From JAVBSN01 sp031556525 (lineage in GTDB: Bacteria; Bacillota; Clostridia; Lachnospirales; Lachnospiraceae), in assembly GCA_031556525.1 (NCBI GenBank), contig JAVBSS010000006.1, positions 1 to 64,000 of the forward strand: a stretch of DNA of 64,000 bases, written 5' to 3'. This document shows, in pieces, positions 20,101 to 28,328 of the stretch. How positions within the stretch are numbered: the first letter of the stretch is position 1; each line of letters starts with the position of its first letter. The notes under the pieces are model-generated. The model worked only from the letters and a program-made list of their open reading frames with translations. It made no database searches and was not told the DNA's origin. Position numbers and translations under genes: made by a program.

Positions 20101-20496
20101 ATCATATTGATACAACTCTGATATTATAGATTTTACTTCATCTATAAATCCAATCTTATCTACACAACCACCAAAGATTTTAAGCTTATTCTTACTATCT
20201 TCTATAAGCTTACGTACTATCATAGTTTTTCCTAAATCATCTAGCAACTTATTATTAACTATATTTAACTCTTCAAATATTCTAAAGGCTAATCTATTAA
20301 AACTTACAATATCAATGTTCATAGTTCCTCTATTAGGATGCATATTTACAATATCTCTTTGTGTCTCCATAGTAAATTGTTCAGGCACAACAATAATAAA
20401 GCTATCATTACTATTGATAGACTCTTCTATTACTTCATTATACATACTATATGATTTGCCAGAACCACTGGAACCCAAATACATCTTTATTGACAT
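17167..20496 (-). CDS. addB: ATP-dependent helicase/nuclease AddB
   Basis: Subunit B of AddAB. The 1109-residue protein keeps an intact Walker A (YLGSSGSGKSYSMYNEV, residues 6-22), a degenerate helicase core, and a C-terminal nuclease domain (VSIVDYKSSKKDF near 930) with the four cysteines expected for the AddB 4Fe-4S cluster: one at ANCPYSFYLRYG near 760 and three in CKYCPYNSMC near 1078. First gene of the addB-addA-queF-folC run. Its start has AGAGGTGAAT upstream. Confidence 0.97.
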   Translation of the reverse strand: MSIKMYLGSSGSGKSYSMYNEVIEESINSNDSFIIVVPEQFTMETQRDIVNMHPNRGTMNIDIVSFNRLAFRIFEELNIVNNKLLDDLGKTMIVRKLIEDSKNKLKIFGGCVDKIGFIDEVKSIISELYQYDIDVENIENLVKDIGEDELLSWKLQDIYILYSNFKEYIANEYIVSEEVMDILGDVAPTSNILRDSIICFDGFTGFTPIQYKLIERLGKIAKELRFTITISENHYKKGKLLPHDLFYLSTDTIDNINEIGKRSNIEISMPVICDNKEIGRFPIGEELSHLERNIFRYPYDKYEKEVENINVKVSRDVRQETYYVARNIKNMVMNEGYSYNDIAVVSGNLEDIEHIYNEIFPKFNIPYFIDTNISINNNPAIEAIKALFRISIDDFSYESVFRYLKTGISNIDDNDIEIMENYVLKYGVRGINMYNKEWRDKDIDNIKNVFLDEVKLLVNQDIKKITVLEYSKLLFDFIISIDIYNKLENEAIELEKCDKINESKIYKQVYDKIIDVLDKIVEILGDTIVSDEEYLQLIEEGLDSIDLGIIPPSTDRVIIGDIERTRLNHIKVLFFVQVNDGIIPKKGSDTGVFNDSDKEALEGCGLKLAPTNRQNSFTEQFYLYLNLTKAEERIYISYAEVDASGTSLKPSYIINRISNMFPQLVIDDRLELSKEEVNSIAEGNILILEGINNQKVDNLRDVYEASINSENTVGIDAILEGVNYTYRTKGLSINVAKQLYGENVQGSISKIESYANCPYSFYLRYGLELKEREIYQINNSNIGIVLHGAMERMFSYVNDNGDISWKELSDEQRDSLADRFLDEAIADEESNVFEDTTRNKYLVRKMRGISRRSIKTLQKQINSGSMQPMYFEKKFDGHLGNNNANIKLDNDSILQINGVIDRVDICEKDDKVYVSIVDYKSSKKDFDVNDFYNGLQLQLPIYMKIVLELVKEQYPNKEIIPTGMFYYGMSNNIVDADDRESAEAKIEKNLKLKGLVNEDSYVIDIFDSTKTTVLPLSVDKENVIKKTDFMISSEQFLKLGKYADKKLKEYGNSITEGNVDISPVYNNGYTPCKYCPYNSMCRFDCNNISNYRYIEKENSEQIWSEIDKE

Positions 20497-20765
20497 CTAA
20501 TTCACCTCTAAATTTAACTATACACTATATATGCTTATATTGACAATACTATCTTTTCATCAACCTTGACTGTACTTCAGTCAATTATAAGATACGACTA
20601 CTATTAGCCCCGACAATACCTCAACAAGCCCTACGTCGATCATTAAGTAAGAAGTATACTATATTTCTTTACATTATTGTTTCTTAGTCTATTTCATTAA
20701 AAATAGGCATAATTTTAATTATACCGAATAGGATATATTAAACATTTTAAATTGGGGGTATTTTT
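20497..20765 (-). other. Divergent intergenic region with small inverted repeat
   Basis: The 269 bases between addB and the divergent membrane-protein gene hold no gene. A 7-bp perfect inverted repeat (TTGACTG and complement, 5-base loop) lies at 20566-20584. I see no textbook promoter for either gene, only weak AT-rich candidates near both ends. Confidence 0.4.
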
Positions 20766-21206
20766 ATGGGATCAACTACAAAAATTATAATTTTGAAAGC
20801 TAAGGAATTGATATATACTCTCATATTTATTGCCTTGGGAATTATTTTAATCGTTCTACTACTCTATATGTTTTCTTCTAAGGACAAAGATATTACTAAT
20901 AATACAACTGACAAATACATTCCTGGTGTATATTCATCCACCGTAAATCTAGGTGAATCTACTCTAAATGTTCAAGTAACCGTAGACAAGGATACCATTT
21001 CAAATGTTTCTGTTTTCAATATTGACGAAACAATAACTACTATGTATCCTCTATTAGAACCAGCCTTGGACGAAATTAACACTCAAATTGCGACTGTAAA
21101 TAGCATTGATGATATTAATTATTCTGCCGAGAACCAGTATACATACATTATTCTTAATCAAGCAATTAAAAATGCCGTAGACAAAGCAAAAACTACTGAT
21201 AATTAG
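20766..21206 (+). CDS. Membrane-anchored FMN-binding-domain-like protein
   Basis: A 146-residue protein with one transmembrane helix (about residues 16-36, IFIALGIILIVLLLYMF) and an outer domain beginning YIPGVYSSTVNLGESTLNVQ that resembles the FMN_bind domain family (as in NqrC/RnfG and small Lachnospiraceae relatives). The usual Ser/Thr flavinylation motif is not obvious, so flavin binding is uncertain. It starts with a GGGGG-rich ribosome site and stands alone between two terminators or promoters. Function unknown. Confidence 0.8.
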   Translation: MGSTTKIIILKAKELIYTLIFIALGIILIVLLLYMFSSKDKDITNNTTDKYIPGVYSSTVNLGESTLNVQVTVDKDTISNVSVFNIDETITTMYPLLEPALDEINTQIATVNSIDDINYSAENQYTYIILNQAIKNAVDKAKTTDN

Positions 21207-21234
21207 TATAGCATACAAATATATACGTACATAA

Positions 21235-21258
21235 AAGGGAGTGCCTTGGCACTCCCTT
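21235..21258 (+). terminator. Bidirectional terminator between convergent genes
   Basis: An 11-bp perfect stem (AAGGGAGTGCC, 2-base loop) between the plus-strand membrane protein and the minus-strand permease. Flanking AT-rich tracts (AATATTTTATAT on one side) suit termination in both directions. Confidence 0.85.
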
Positions 21259-21287
21259 AAATATTTTATATACAGTATGTATACGTA

Positions 21288-22157
21288 TTACTCCTTTACA
21301 CCACCAAGTGCAACACCGGCAATGATATATTTCGATAATGAAAAATATACTACAAAGATTGGTAATACTGTTAGGAAAAGTCCTAAGTAAATCATACCAT
21401 AATCTGAACGGAATTGCTCAGATCTTAAAGAAGATATAAACATAGGTAATGTTTTCTTCTTAGTTGTTGTAATTAACATCTGTGGATTAAATAAGTTATT
21501 CCAAGATGCAATAAAAGCAAATATTGCTTGTGTAGCCATAGCTGGTTTCATAAGTGGTAACACTATACGGTTAAATGTAGCGAACTCATTAGAACCATCT
21601 ATTCTTGCTGCTTCAACAATTTCAAGTGATAATGCAGAAGACATGTATTGTTTCATAAAATATACTGTTGATGGAGCTGCCATCGCTGGTATAATTAATG
21701 GCCAATATGTATCATATAAATGAATATTCATCATGAATTTCATAAAACCAATAATAGAAACTTGTGCTGGAATCATCATGATTGCCATAATAAATCCCCA
21801 TGCTGCATTTCTTGCTTTGAAATTATATGTAGTAAAACCATAAGCTGTTATTGTTGCAAAATACACTTGAAGAATAGTTGTTGGAACTGCTATTAGTAAA
21901 CTGTTTAACATAGAACTCCAAACTGAAACTCCAAGACCTGCACTTTTATTATTAAGGTTAGCCATATTTTCAAAGAAATGTGTACTTGGTAAAATCGAAA
22001 TACCTGTTTGAATAGATACAGATGTTCTTGTAGAGTTAATTATCATTATGTAAAATGGGAACACACTCACTATACAAAGTAATACACATACTATTGTTCT
22101 TATAATCTTTTGAGAGGTAATCCAGCTTGAGTAACTTCTTTCTGTTTGCTTTGCCAT
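21288..22157 (-). CDS. Carbohydrate ABC transporter permease, MalG type
   Basis: Inner-membrane permease of the CUT1 sugar-importer family, 289 residues with six predicted transmembrane helices. The ATPase-docking EAA loop is clear: EAARIDGSNEFATFNRIVLPLMKP near 190. The C-terminus ends ALGGVKE, typical for MalG relatives. It begins 2 bases past the stop of the MalF-type gene. No ATPase gene follows, so the transporter probably uses a shared MsmX/UgpC-type ATPase encoded elsewhere. Confidence 0.92.
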   Translation of the reverse strand: MAKQTERSYSSWITSQKIIRTIVCVLLCIVSVFPFYIMIINSTRTSVSIQTGISILPSTHFFENMANLNNKSAGLGVSVWSSMLNSLLIAVPTTILQVYFATITAYGFTTYNFKARNAAWGFIMAIMMIPAQVSIIGFMKFMMNIHLYDTYWPLIIPAMAAPSTVYFMKQYMSSALSLEIVEAARIDGSNEFATFNRIVLPLMKPAMATQAIFAFIASWNNLFNPQMLITTTKKKTLPMFISSLRSEQFRSDYGMIYLGLFLTVLPIFVVYFSLSKYIIAGVALGGVKE

Positions 22158-22159
22158 TA

Positions 22160-23155
22160 TTATGCCCCTCCTTTTACATTAATTACAGCATGTTTTGCCT
22201 TTGCTTCTTTATCCTTTGTCAACGTAAAGAATAACGTACTTATCAACAAAGTAACTGCAAATAATACCATAGATGCCGCTGCTGATTTACCCATATCCTT
22301 AGTTACAAATCCTAACTTACGAATATACATTGTAATTGTTTGTGATGCATAGTTTGGCATTGCCTCACCGGTTCCACTAACATTAAACAATGATGGGATA
22401 TCATACATTTGTAAACCACCAATAGCTGATGTTACTAATGTGAATTGAAGTATTGGTTTTAATAATGGTAATGTAATGCTAAAGAATGTTTGAGTTCCAC
22501 TTGCACCATCAACCATTGCTGCTTCATATAATGAAGGATTGATTCCTAATACACCTGCAATTAAGATAATCATTGTATTACCATACCACATCCAGAATTG
22601 CATAAATGCTATAAGACCTATTGTACCAGACTTACTCTCCATGAAATCATATTCTGCTGAAATAATACCGATATCTCTTAATGATGTTGCTATAGGACCT
22701 GATCTTGCAAATAATGTATAGAACAATACTGCTATAGTTGATGCAGTAATGATATTAGGCATGAACATAATAACTTTAAATATACCTTGACCTTTTACTT
22801 TTACTGTAGTATCTGTAAACCATGATGCTAGTAAAAGTGATAGTAAAATTTGTGGGAAAAAGTTAAGTAACCACATAATCATTGTATTCTTAATTGACAT
22901 TACTGTCATTGTATCTAAAAATTTTGCGCCTTCAACAACCTTGTAGTTAGCATCTGTATTAACTAATACTGCTAAATAGTTCTTAAGACCTACGAAATTA
23001 GGACCTACTTGTGTTAATCCTTTGAAATAGTTCTCAACTAAACTTAGCCATACAGTGTATAACAATGGGTATAATTGAAAAACTGCATAAACGATAAAGA
23101 ATGGAGCTATAAATAAATAACCATACTTACCGTATTCAACTGTCTTATTTTTCAT
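22160..23155 (-). CDS. Carbohydrate ABC transporter permease, MalF type
   Basis: Partner permease of the same CUT1 importer, 331 residues, six to seven transmembrane helices. EAA loop: YEAAMVDGASGTQTFF near 222 (measured from the chosen start). The start is the ATG at 23153-23155 with GGGGAAGTGAG upstream; the frame extends further up to 23209 but lacks a site. It lies between the binding protein and the MalG-type permease; two stem-loops sit in the gap before it. Confidence 0.92.
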   Translation of the reverse strand: MKNKTVEYGKYGYLFIAPFFIVYAVFQLYPLLYTVWLSLVENYFKGLTQVGPNFVGLKNYLAVLVNTDANYKVVEGAKFLDTMTVMSIKNTMIMWLLNFFPQILLSLLLASWFTDTTVKVKGQGIFKVIMFMPNIITASTIAVLFYTLFARSGPIATSLRDIGIISAEYDFMESKSGTIGLIAFMQFWMWYGNTMIILIAGVLGINPSLYEAAMVDGASGTQTFFSITLPLLKPILQFTLVTSAIGGLQMYDIPSLFNVSGTGEAMPNYASQTITMYIRKLGFVTKDMGKSAAASMVLFAVTLLISTLFFTLTKDKEAKAKHAVINVKGGA

Positions 23156-23230
23156 ATTCTCACTTCCCCGTAATATTATAGTGTAATCTAAAAAAGTAAT
23201 AAAACACAATCATACACGATCCCCATATTA

Positions 23231-23279
23231 GACATTTTACAAATACTATTGATTATTAAAATAGGATTTGCAAAATGTC
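23231..23279 (-). repeat. Stem-loop between binding protein and permease genes
   Basis: Arms of 14 bases (GACATTTTACAAAT against ATTTGCAAAATGTC, one mismatch) separated by 21 bases. It is not followed by a T run on the minus strand, so it looks like an mRNA-protecting or processing structure rather than a full terminator. Confidence 0.5.
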
Positions 23280-23309
23280 CAATTGTGGTTCGATAGTGCT
23301 TTTTTTTAA

Positions 23310-23338
23310 TTATGCACCGACCTATGGCCGGTGCATAA
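23310..23338 (-). repeat. Strong stem-loop downstream of the binding protein gene
   Basis: A 10-bp stem (TTATGCACCG and complement) with further GC pairs inside, 32 bases after the binding-protein stop. On the coding strand it is followed by A's, not T's. Such intergenic hairpins in sugar ABC operons often raise the level of the binding protein over the permeases by stabilising the upstream mRNA. Confidence 0.6.
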
Positions 23339-23370
23339 CATAATTTACATTTAAAATGTGTTTTCTTAAA

Positions 23371-24753
23371 TTACTCTACAGTGATGTAAGAATAACCGTC
23401 AGATACTTGATCTTTAATGTTCTGGATTACATCATCAGTAGTCTTAAGATCGCCTGACCAGTAAGAAGCAGCAGCGTTATCTAAATAACCATTGAAAGTT
23501 GAATCAAGAGCAGTTGAATTGCTTAAATCAATATTGTCAGCAGCTGCTAACCAAACTGATAATGGATTTTGTCCACCGATAACTGGTGAAGCACCCTTAC
23601 CTGCATCGATTAATGATTGAACTGCAGCTTTGTTGTTAACGAAATCGAAAGTCTCTTCTGATAACTTAGCCATTACTTCAGTATCACAACATAAAGTGTA
23701 AACTACTAATGCAGCTAATTTAGTATCAGGACAAGCGTTTGTTACTGCTACGTAAGTACCACCCCAGTGGTAACCAACTGGACCAGCACACATGTTGAAT
23801 TGACCATATAAATCATCGCCTTCTTCAACAGCTATACACCAGTATACAAACCAAGTACATCCGAAGTAACCAAATACTTTACCAGAGAAGTTTGCTGACC
23901 ATGCATCAGACCACATTGCAGTCTTTTGAGTATATCCCTCATCATATAAAGTCTTAGAAATCTCTAAGTACTCAGTAATGATAGGATCGATGTTTAACTT
24001 ATCATCAGATACCCATGGGCTAGTCTTTTGATCGATCATAGCATATTTAAGATCATCAGCACCAGAAACCATAGCGTATCCAGCTTCTTTCATTGTTGCT
24101 GCTGTCTCTAAGAAAGTATCCCAATCTTTAACAGATGCTTGAACTGTCTCAGGATCAGATGCTCCTAAAACTTCTTCAGCGATGTCTGTTCTATAAACGA
24201 AACATCCTGGAGTTGCTTGCCAAGTTAAACCTTTTAACTCGCCATTGATAGTTGCATAATCTTTAGTGTAAGCAAAAGCGTTTGCATACATATCATCTGT
24301 GATACCAATGCTTGACATTGATACAGTGTAATCTGACTCTAAGAATCCTAATGCTACGTCATTATCCATAGCGATGATTGATGGAACTTGAGCTGCATCT
24401 GCAGAAGTTACTAAAGTCTCAAGAGAAGTCTTGTACTCTACTGAAGTACCAGAAACACCAAGGTTGATGTACTCTACTCTATCAGCATACTCTGGATATG
24501 CATCTTTGAAGTATTGTAATCTATCACCTAACTCTGTGTTCCAAGAGTAAACATAGATTACGTCTCCGTCTGCATCTGGCATCTCTAATGTTGCAGTCTC
24601 ATCAGCTGGAGTCTCATCAGCTGGATCAGTTACGTCTGCTCCTGTATTATCCTTTGGAGCCTCTGTTGGATCAGCTTCTTTCTCACAAGCTACTAATGAA
24701 AGTCCCATTGCTAGCGCTAGTGATAACGCTAAAACTTTTTTGAATTTTTTCAC
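23371..24753 (-). CDS. Carbohydrate ABC transporter substrate-binding lipoprotein
   Basis: Extracellular family 1 solute-binding protein of the CUT1 importer, 460 residues. A lipoprotein signal is clear: KKFKKVLALSLALAMGLSLVAC with the lipobox LVAC at about residue 23, followed by an acidic, Thr/Pro-rich linker. The start is a GTG at 24751-24753 with AAAGGAGGG 9 bases upstream; an upstream in-frame ATG at 24795 has no site. It is first in the operon, behind a consensus promoter and a long leader with palindromes, and uses more 'strong' codons than its neighbours, both signs of high expression. The sugar cannot be told from sequence. Confidence 0.94.
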   Translation of the reverse strand: MKKFKKVLALSLALAMGLSLVACEKEADPTEAPKDNTGADVTDPADETPADETATLEMPDADGDVIYVYSWNTELGDRLQYFKDAYPEYADRVEYINLGVSGTSVEYKTSLETLVTSADAAQVPSIIAMDNDVALGFLESDYTVSMSSIGITDDMYANAFAYTKDYATINGELKGLTWQATPGCFVYRTDIAEEVLGASDPETVQASVKDWDTFLETAATMKEAGYAMVSGADDLKYAMIDQKTSPWVSDDKLNIDPIITEYLEISKTLYDEGYTQKTAMWSDAWSANFSGKVFGYFGCTWFVYWCIAVEEGDDLYGQFNMCAGPVGYHWGGTYVAVTNACPDTKLAALVVYTLCCDTEVMAKLSEETFDFVNNKAAVQSLIDAGKGASPVIGGQNPLSVWLAAADNIDLSNSTALDSTFNGYLDNAAASYWSGDLKTTDDVIQNIKDQVSDGYSYITVE

Positions 24754-24894
24754 GAAAAAACCCTCCTTTAAAATGTGTGTGTTAACCAACATCATCTCAT
24801 CTCTTCCACAATTTCAAAATTAAATTTACAAGTAAATCTCATTCATTAATCATTTTCAAGAAAAGAATCTATCAGCCTTGAACCTATACTCTAT

Positions 24895-24913
24895 ATCTGA
24901 ACATTGTTCAGAT
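24895..24913 (-). promoter_or_regulatory. 19-bp perfect palindrome in ABC leader (operator or RNA hairpin)
   Basis: ATCTGAACATTGTTCAGAT is a perfect palindrome around one central base, located about 85-100 bases downstream of the predicted transcription start. Its size suits a dimeric repressor operator; as RNA it would form a 9-bp hairpin. Confidence 0.6.
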
Positions 24914-24915
24914 TA

Positions 24916-24935
24916 AACAGTTATAAATAACTGTT
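24916..24935 (-). promoter_or_regulatory. Second perfect palindrome in ABC leader
   Basis: AACAGTTATAAATAACTGTT is a perfect 20-bp inverted repeat only 2 bases from the first palindrome and unrelated to it in sequence. The adjacency suggests a composite regulatory site or two consecutive RNA hairpins. Confidence 0.55.
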
Positions 24936-25002
24936 GGTTCCTATTGTATAATGTGTATACATCTAGTTGAAAAATGCGCCAACTGTCTCTACCACATGAC
25001 TA

Positions 25003-25031
25003 ATTATAGGACATATTAGACAACTTGGCAA
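25003..25031 (-). promoter_or_regulatory. Sigma-A promoter of the sugar ABC operon
   Basis: TTGCCA (25026-25031), 17-base spacer, TATAAT (25003-25008) on the minus strand. Start near 24996 gives a leader of about 240 bases before the binding-protein GTG. Confidence 0.85.
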
Positions 25032-25125
25032 GTGTTTTTTTGATTTTCTTTATCTTTTTTGTACATTTAACACAACTGTAACAATTATGTAATTTGTACA
25101 ACTTGTCGTATTTAGTTATACGCTT

Positions 25126-26133
25126 TTATCTTATAGTCTCTGGGAAACCTACTTTCTTCTTTACTTTCCTCAAAGTCTTCATAGCATAGTAACTAGCTTG
25201 CTCTGCATTGTTCTTGATTATACCATCTATATAACCTTTATCTTTCGATAACTCTGCAAACTTTTCTTGTATTGGTCTTAGCTCTTCAACGACAGCTTCA
25301 CCAACTCTCTCTTTTAATACGCCATACCCCAAACCATCAAATTCTGCCAACGCCTCTTCTATAGAAGAACTTGTAACACCACAATATATATCAATTAGAT
25401 TTCTTATTCCTGGTTTTTCATCACTATATGCTATTGTTGCATCTGAATCAGTTACCGCTTTCTTAAACTTACGCATTATAGTATCTGCATCGTCCAATAA
25501 ATATATACTTGCATTCGGATTTTCATCTGACTTAGACATTTTCTTATTTGGTTCTTGAAGACTCATTACCTTTGCACCTTGTTTACCAATGTACGCCTCT
25601 GGTACAGTGAATACATCTCCATATATTCCATTAAATCTATTTGCAATATCTCTTGTTATCTCTAAATGTTGCATCTGATCTTTTCCTACTGGCACATAAT
25701 CAGCTTGATAAAGTAGTATATCTGCCGCCATCAATACTGGATATGTGAATAAACCTGTATTAATATTATCTGCATGTTTTGCCGACTTATCTTTAAATTG
25801 TGTCATTCTGTTCATCTCACCCATATATGTATAACAATTAAGTATCCACGCTAATTCTGGATGTGCTGATACATGGGATTGATAAAATATACAATTCTTC
25901 TCTGGATCTAACCCAGCTGCAATATATAACATTAATAAATTTCTTGCACTTTTCCTCAAATTAGCAGGATCTTGTCTTACAGTTATTGAATGTAAATCCA
26001 TTATACCATAAAAACATTTATATTCGTCAGGGTCCATATTTACCCAATTTTTAAGAGCTCCTAAATAATTACCTAATGTTATTGTTCCTGTAGATTGCAT
26101 TCCACTAAATAAAGTCTTTTTTCCATCTAACAT
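25126..26133 (-). CDS. trpS: Tryptophanyl-tRNA synthetase
   Basis: Charges tRNA-Trp. The 335-residue class I synthetase has the HIGH-equivalent GTITLGNYLGAL near residue 16 and KMSKSDENPNAS near 193. Length is normal for the bacterial enzyme. It starts 19 bases after the ABC-F gene, with AAGGAGAAGC upstream. No T-box leader is seen. Confidence 0.97.
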   Translation of the reverse strand: MLDGKKTLFSGMQSTGTITLGNYLGALKNWVNMDPDEYKCFYGIMDLHSITVRQDPANLRKSARNLLMLYIAAGLDPEKNCIFYQSHVSAHPELAWILNCYTYMGEMNRMTQFKDKSAKHADNINTGLFTYPVLMAADILLYQADYVPVGKDQMQHLEITRDIANRFNGIYGDVFTVPEAYIGKQGAKVMSLQEPNKKMSKSDENPNASIYLLDDADTIMRKFKKAVTDSDATIAYSDEKPGIRNLIDIYCGVTSSSIEEALAEFDGLGYGVLKERVGEAVVEELRPIQEKFAELSKDKGYIDGIIKNNAEQASYYAMKTLRKVKKKVGFPETIR

Positions 26134-26152
26134 CTTTGCTTCTCCTTAAATA

Positions 26153-27784
26153 TTAATCCTCATCATCACTTGACATATTCATAACCTGTCTCTTACGCGC
26201 CAATTCATCATTTTCTAAATACTCATCATAAGTAGTTTGTTTATCTATCAAACCTGAATTAGTAAGTTCCATAATTCTATTAGCCGTTGTCTCTATAAAT
26301 TGATGATCTTGAGATGCAAACAATAATGCACCCTGGAATTTGATTACTCCATTATTAAGTGCTGTAATAGATTCCATATCCAAATGGTTAGTTGGTTCAT
26401 CTAATATAAGTACATTAGAACCCATTATCATAAGTTTAGATAACATACATCTAACTTTCTCTCCACCTGATAATATATTAACCTTCTTAACTCCATCTTC
26501 ACCTGCAAATAACATTCTTCCTAGGAAGCCCCTTACATATGTAGGGTCTTTTTCTTCTGAAAATTGAGTTAACCAATCAACAATTGTTAAATTGTTATCA
26601 AAGTCTTTTGTATTATCTTTAGGAAAATAACCTTGTGAAGTTGTAATTCCCCATTTATAAGTTCCTTCATCTGGTTCTTCTTCTCCAGCTAGAATCTTAA
26701 ATAACATAGTTGTTGCTATAGTATTAGGTCCAACAAACGCTACCTTATCTTCTCTATTTATTGTAAATGATATATTATCAAGTATTTTAACCCCTTCAAC
26801 TGTCTTAGAAATGCCTTCCACAGTTAATACTTCATTACCAATCTCACGACTTGGTCTAAAATCTATATAAGGATATTTTCTACTTGAAGGTCTTATATCA
26901 TCAAGTTCGATCTTCTCTAATGCTTTCTTTCTTGAAGTAGCTTGCTTAGATTTTGAAGCGTTTGCAGAGAATCTTTGAATAAATTCTTGTAATTCCTTTA
27001 TCTTCTCTTCTTTCTTCTTATTAGCTTCCTTCATTTGTTTTACCATAAGCTGACTTGATTCATACCAGAAATCGTAGTTACCAGCATATAATTGAATCTT
27101 AGCATAATCTATATCTGCTGTATGTGTACATACTTTATTAAGGAAGTATCTATCATGAGATACAACAATTACTGTATTTTCAAAATTAATTAAGAATTCT
27201 TCTAACCATGCAATTGCATCTAAATCTAAATGGTTAGTAGGCTCATCTAGTAATAATACATCTGGATTACCAAATAAAGCTTGGGCAAGTAATACCTTAA
27301 CCTTATTAGAACCATCTAACTCACTCATCATTTTATAATGTATGTCCGAATCTATACCTAATCCATTTAACAATGTTGCAGCATCCGATTCAGCTTCCCA
27401 GCCGTTCATATCTGCAAATTCACCTTCTAAATCAGATGCTCTTATTCCATCTTCATCTGTAAAGTCTTCTTTTGCATATATTTCTTCTTTTTCTTTCATT
27501 ACTTCATATAATCTCTTGTTACCCATCATTACTGTATCAAGAACCGCAAATTCATCATATTTGTAATGATCTTGTTGTAATACTGAAAGGCGTTCTCCTG
27601 CATTCATAACAACATCGCCATTAGTCGACTCAAGATCTCCTGATAATATCTTTAAAAATGTAGATTTACCAGCACCATTTGCGCCAATAAGTCCATAGCA
27701 ATTTCCTTCTGTAAACTTTATATTAACTTCTTCAAATAAAGCTCTCTTTCCTAATCTTAATGTTATGTTATTTGCACTTATCAT
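26153..27784 (-). CDS. ABC-F family ATPase (YkpA/YbiT-like)
   Basis: A soluble twin-ATPase protein of the ABC-F family, which acts on ribosomes; 543 residues. The first domain has Walker A GANGAGKST near 36, signature region and LLLDEPTNHLDLDAI near 183; the linker (about 245-310) is Lys/Glu-rich; the second domain has LSGGEKVRCMLSKL near 432 and LILDEPTNHLDMESI near 454. The second Walker A reads VGPNTIATTMLFK, without the usual Lys after Gly, so ATP handling at that site may differ. YkpA/YbiT relatives are the closest in layout; not an obvious antibiotic-resistance ABC-F. Confidence 0.92.
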   Translation of the reverse strand: MISANNITLRLGKRALFEEVNIKFTEGNCYGLIGANGAGKSTFLKILSGDLESTNGDVVMNAGERLSVLQQDHYKYDEFAVLDTVMMGNKRLYEVMKEKEEIYAKEDFTDEDGIRASDLEGEFADMNGWEAESDAATLLNGLGIDSDIHYKMMSELDGSNKVKVLLAQALFGNPDVLLLDEPTNHLDLDAIAWLEEFLINFENTVIVVSHDRYFLNKVCTHTADIDYAKIQLYAGNYDFWYESSQLMVKQMKEANKKKEEKIKELQEFIQRFSANASKSKQATSRKKALEKIELDDIRPSSRKYPYIDFRPSREIGNEVLTVEGISKTVEGVKILDNISFTINREDKVAFVGPNTIATTMLFKILAGEEEPDEGTYKWGITTSQGYFPKDNTKDFDNNLTIVDWLTQFSEEKDPTYVRGFLGRMLFAGEDGVKKVNILSGGEKVRCMLSKLMIMGSNVLILDEPTNHLDMESITALNNGVIKFQGALLFASQDHQFIETTANRIMELTNSGLIDKQTTYDEYLENDELARKRQVMNMSSDDED

Positions 27785-27912
27785 TTTAATAACACCTTCC
27801 TAAATATATATGTATGCTGACAAATCGCACCAATATTGAGTATACCAATCCATTTATCACATGTCAACCTTCTTGCACCAACATTCTCTACTTCAATTTC
27901 CTATTATAATCT

Positions 27913-27960
27913 ATTAAAAACCTCCCAAAAATCAGATGTTACATCTAGTCTTTGGAAGGT
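27913..27960 (-). terminator. Terminator of the small cysteine protein gene
   Basis: On the minus strand CCTTCCAAA pairs with TTTGGGAGG (one G-U) around an inner AGATG/CATCT stem, followed by TTTTTAATAG. It lies 26 bases after the stop of the 62-residue gene. Confidence 0.75.
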
Positions 27961-27985
27961 CAAATTCAACGTGTTTATTCTATTG

Positions 27986-28174
27986 CTATTTCATTTTCTC
28001 AACTATAGGATCATATAAATCTAAAACGCAATATTCATTTTTGCTGAAATGCTTGCAATTTAGACAACTAGACGAATTGTCATCTCTATTAGAAAATGCA
28101 TCTGGTCTCTCATGTTTTTCGTATGAACTGCATTGCTTTGCTACCTCTTGATAAGTTTCGTTATTTGAACGCAT
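27986..28174 (-). CDS. Small cysteine-containing hypothetical protein, 62 residues
   Basis: Starts with an AAAGGAG site 7 bases before the ATG. It carries one cysteine near residue 15 and a C-terminal cluster CLNCKHFSKNEYCVLDLYD (Cys 37, 40, 49), a pattern that could bind a metal. It has its own terminator. The family is not named by me; similar small proteins are common in Lachnospiraceae. Confidence rests on ribosome site, terminator and cysteine spacing. Confidence 0.7.
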   Translation of the reverse strand: MRSNNETYQEVAKQCSSYEKHERPDAFSNRDDNSSSCLNCKHFSKNEYCVLDLYDPIVEKMK

Positions 28175-28263
28175 AATAAATCTCCTTTCAAAATATGATA
28201 TTCAATTATATTATTACCAAAAAAATATAATATATTATAAATCTTATTTAATACATTGTTTAC

Positions 28264-28292
28264 TTGACATAACCACTATATTACATTAGAAT
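28264..28292 (+). promoter_or_regulatory. Sigma-A promoter of the CNNM-family gene
   Basis: Consensus TTGACA (28264-28269), 17-base spacer, TAGAAT (28287-28292). Start near 28299 gives a leader of about 30 bases. Confidence 0.85.
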
Positions 28293-28328
28293 TTTACTTA
28301 AAATATTTTAAAATAGGAGATGATTTTT

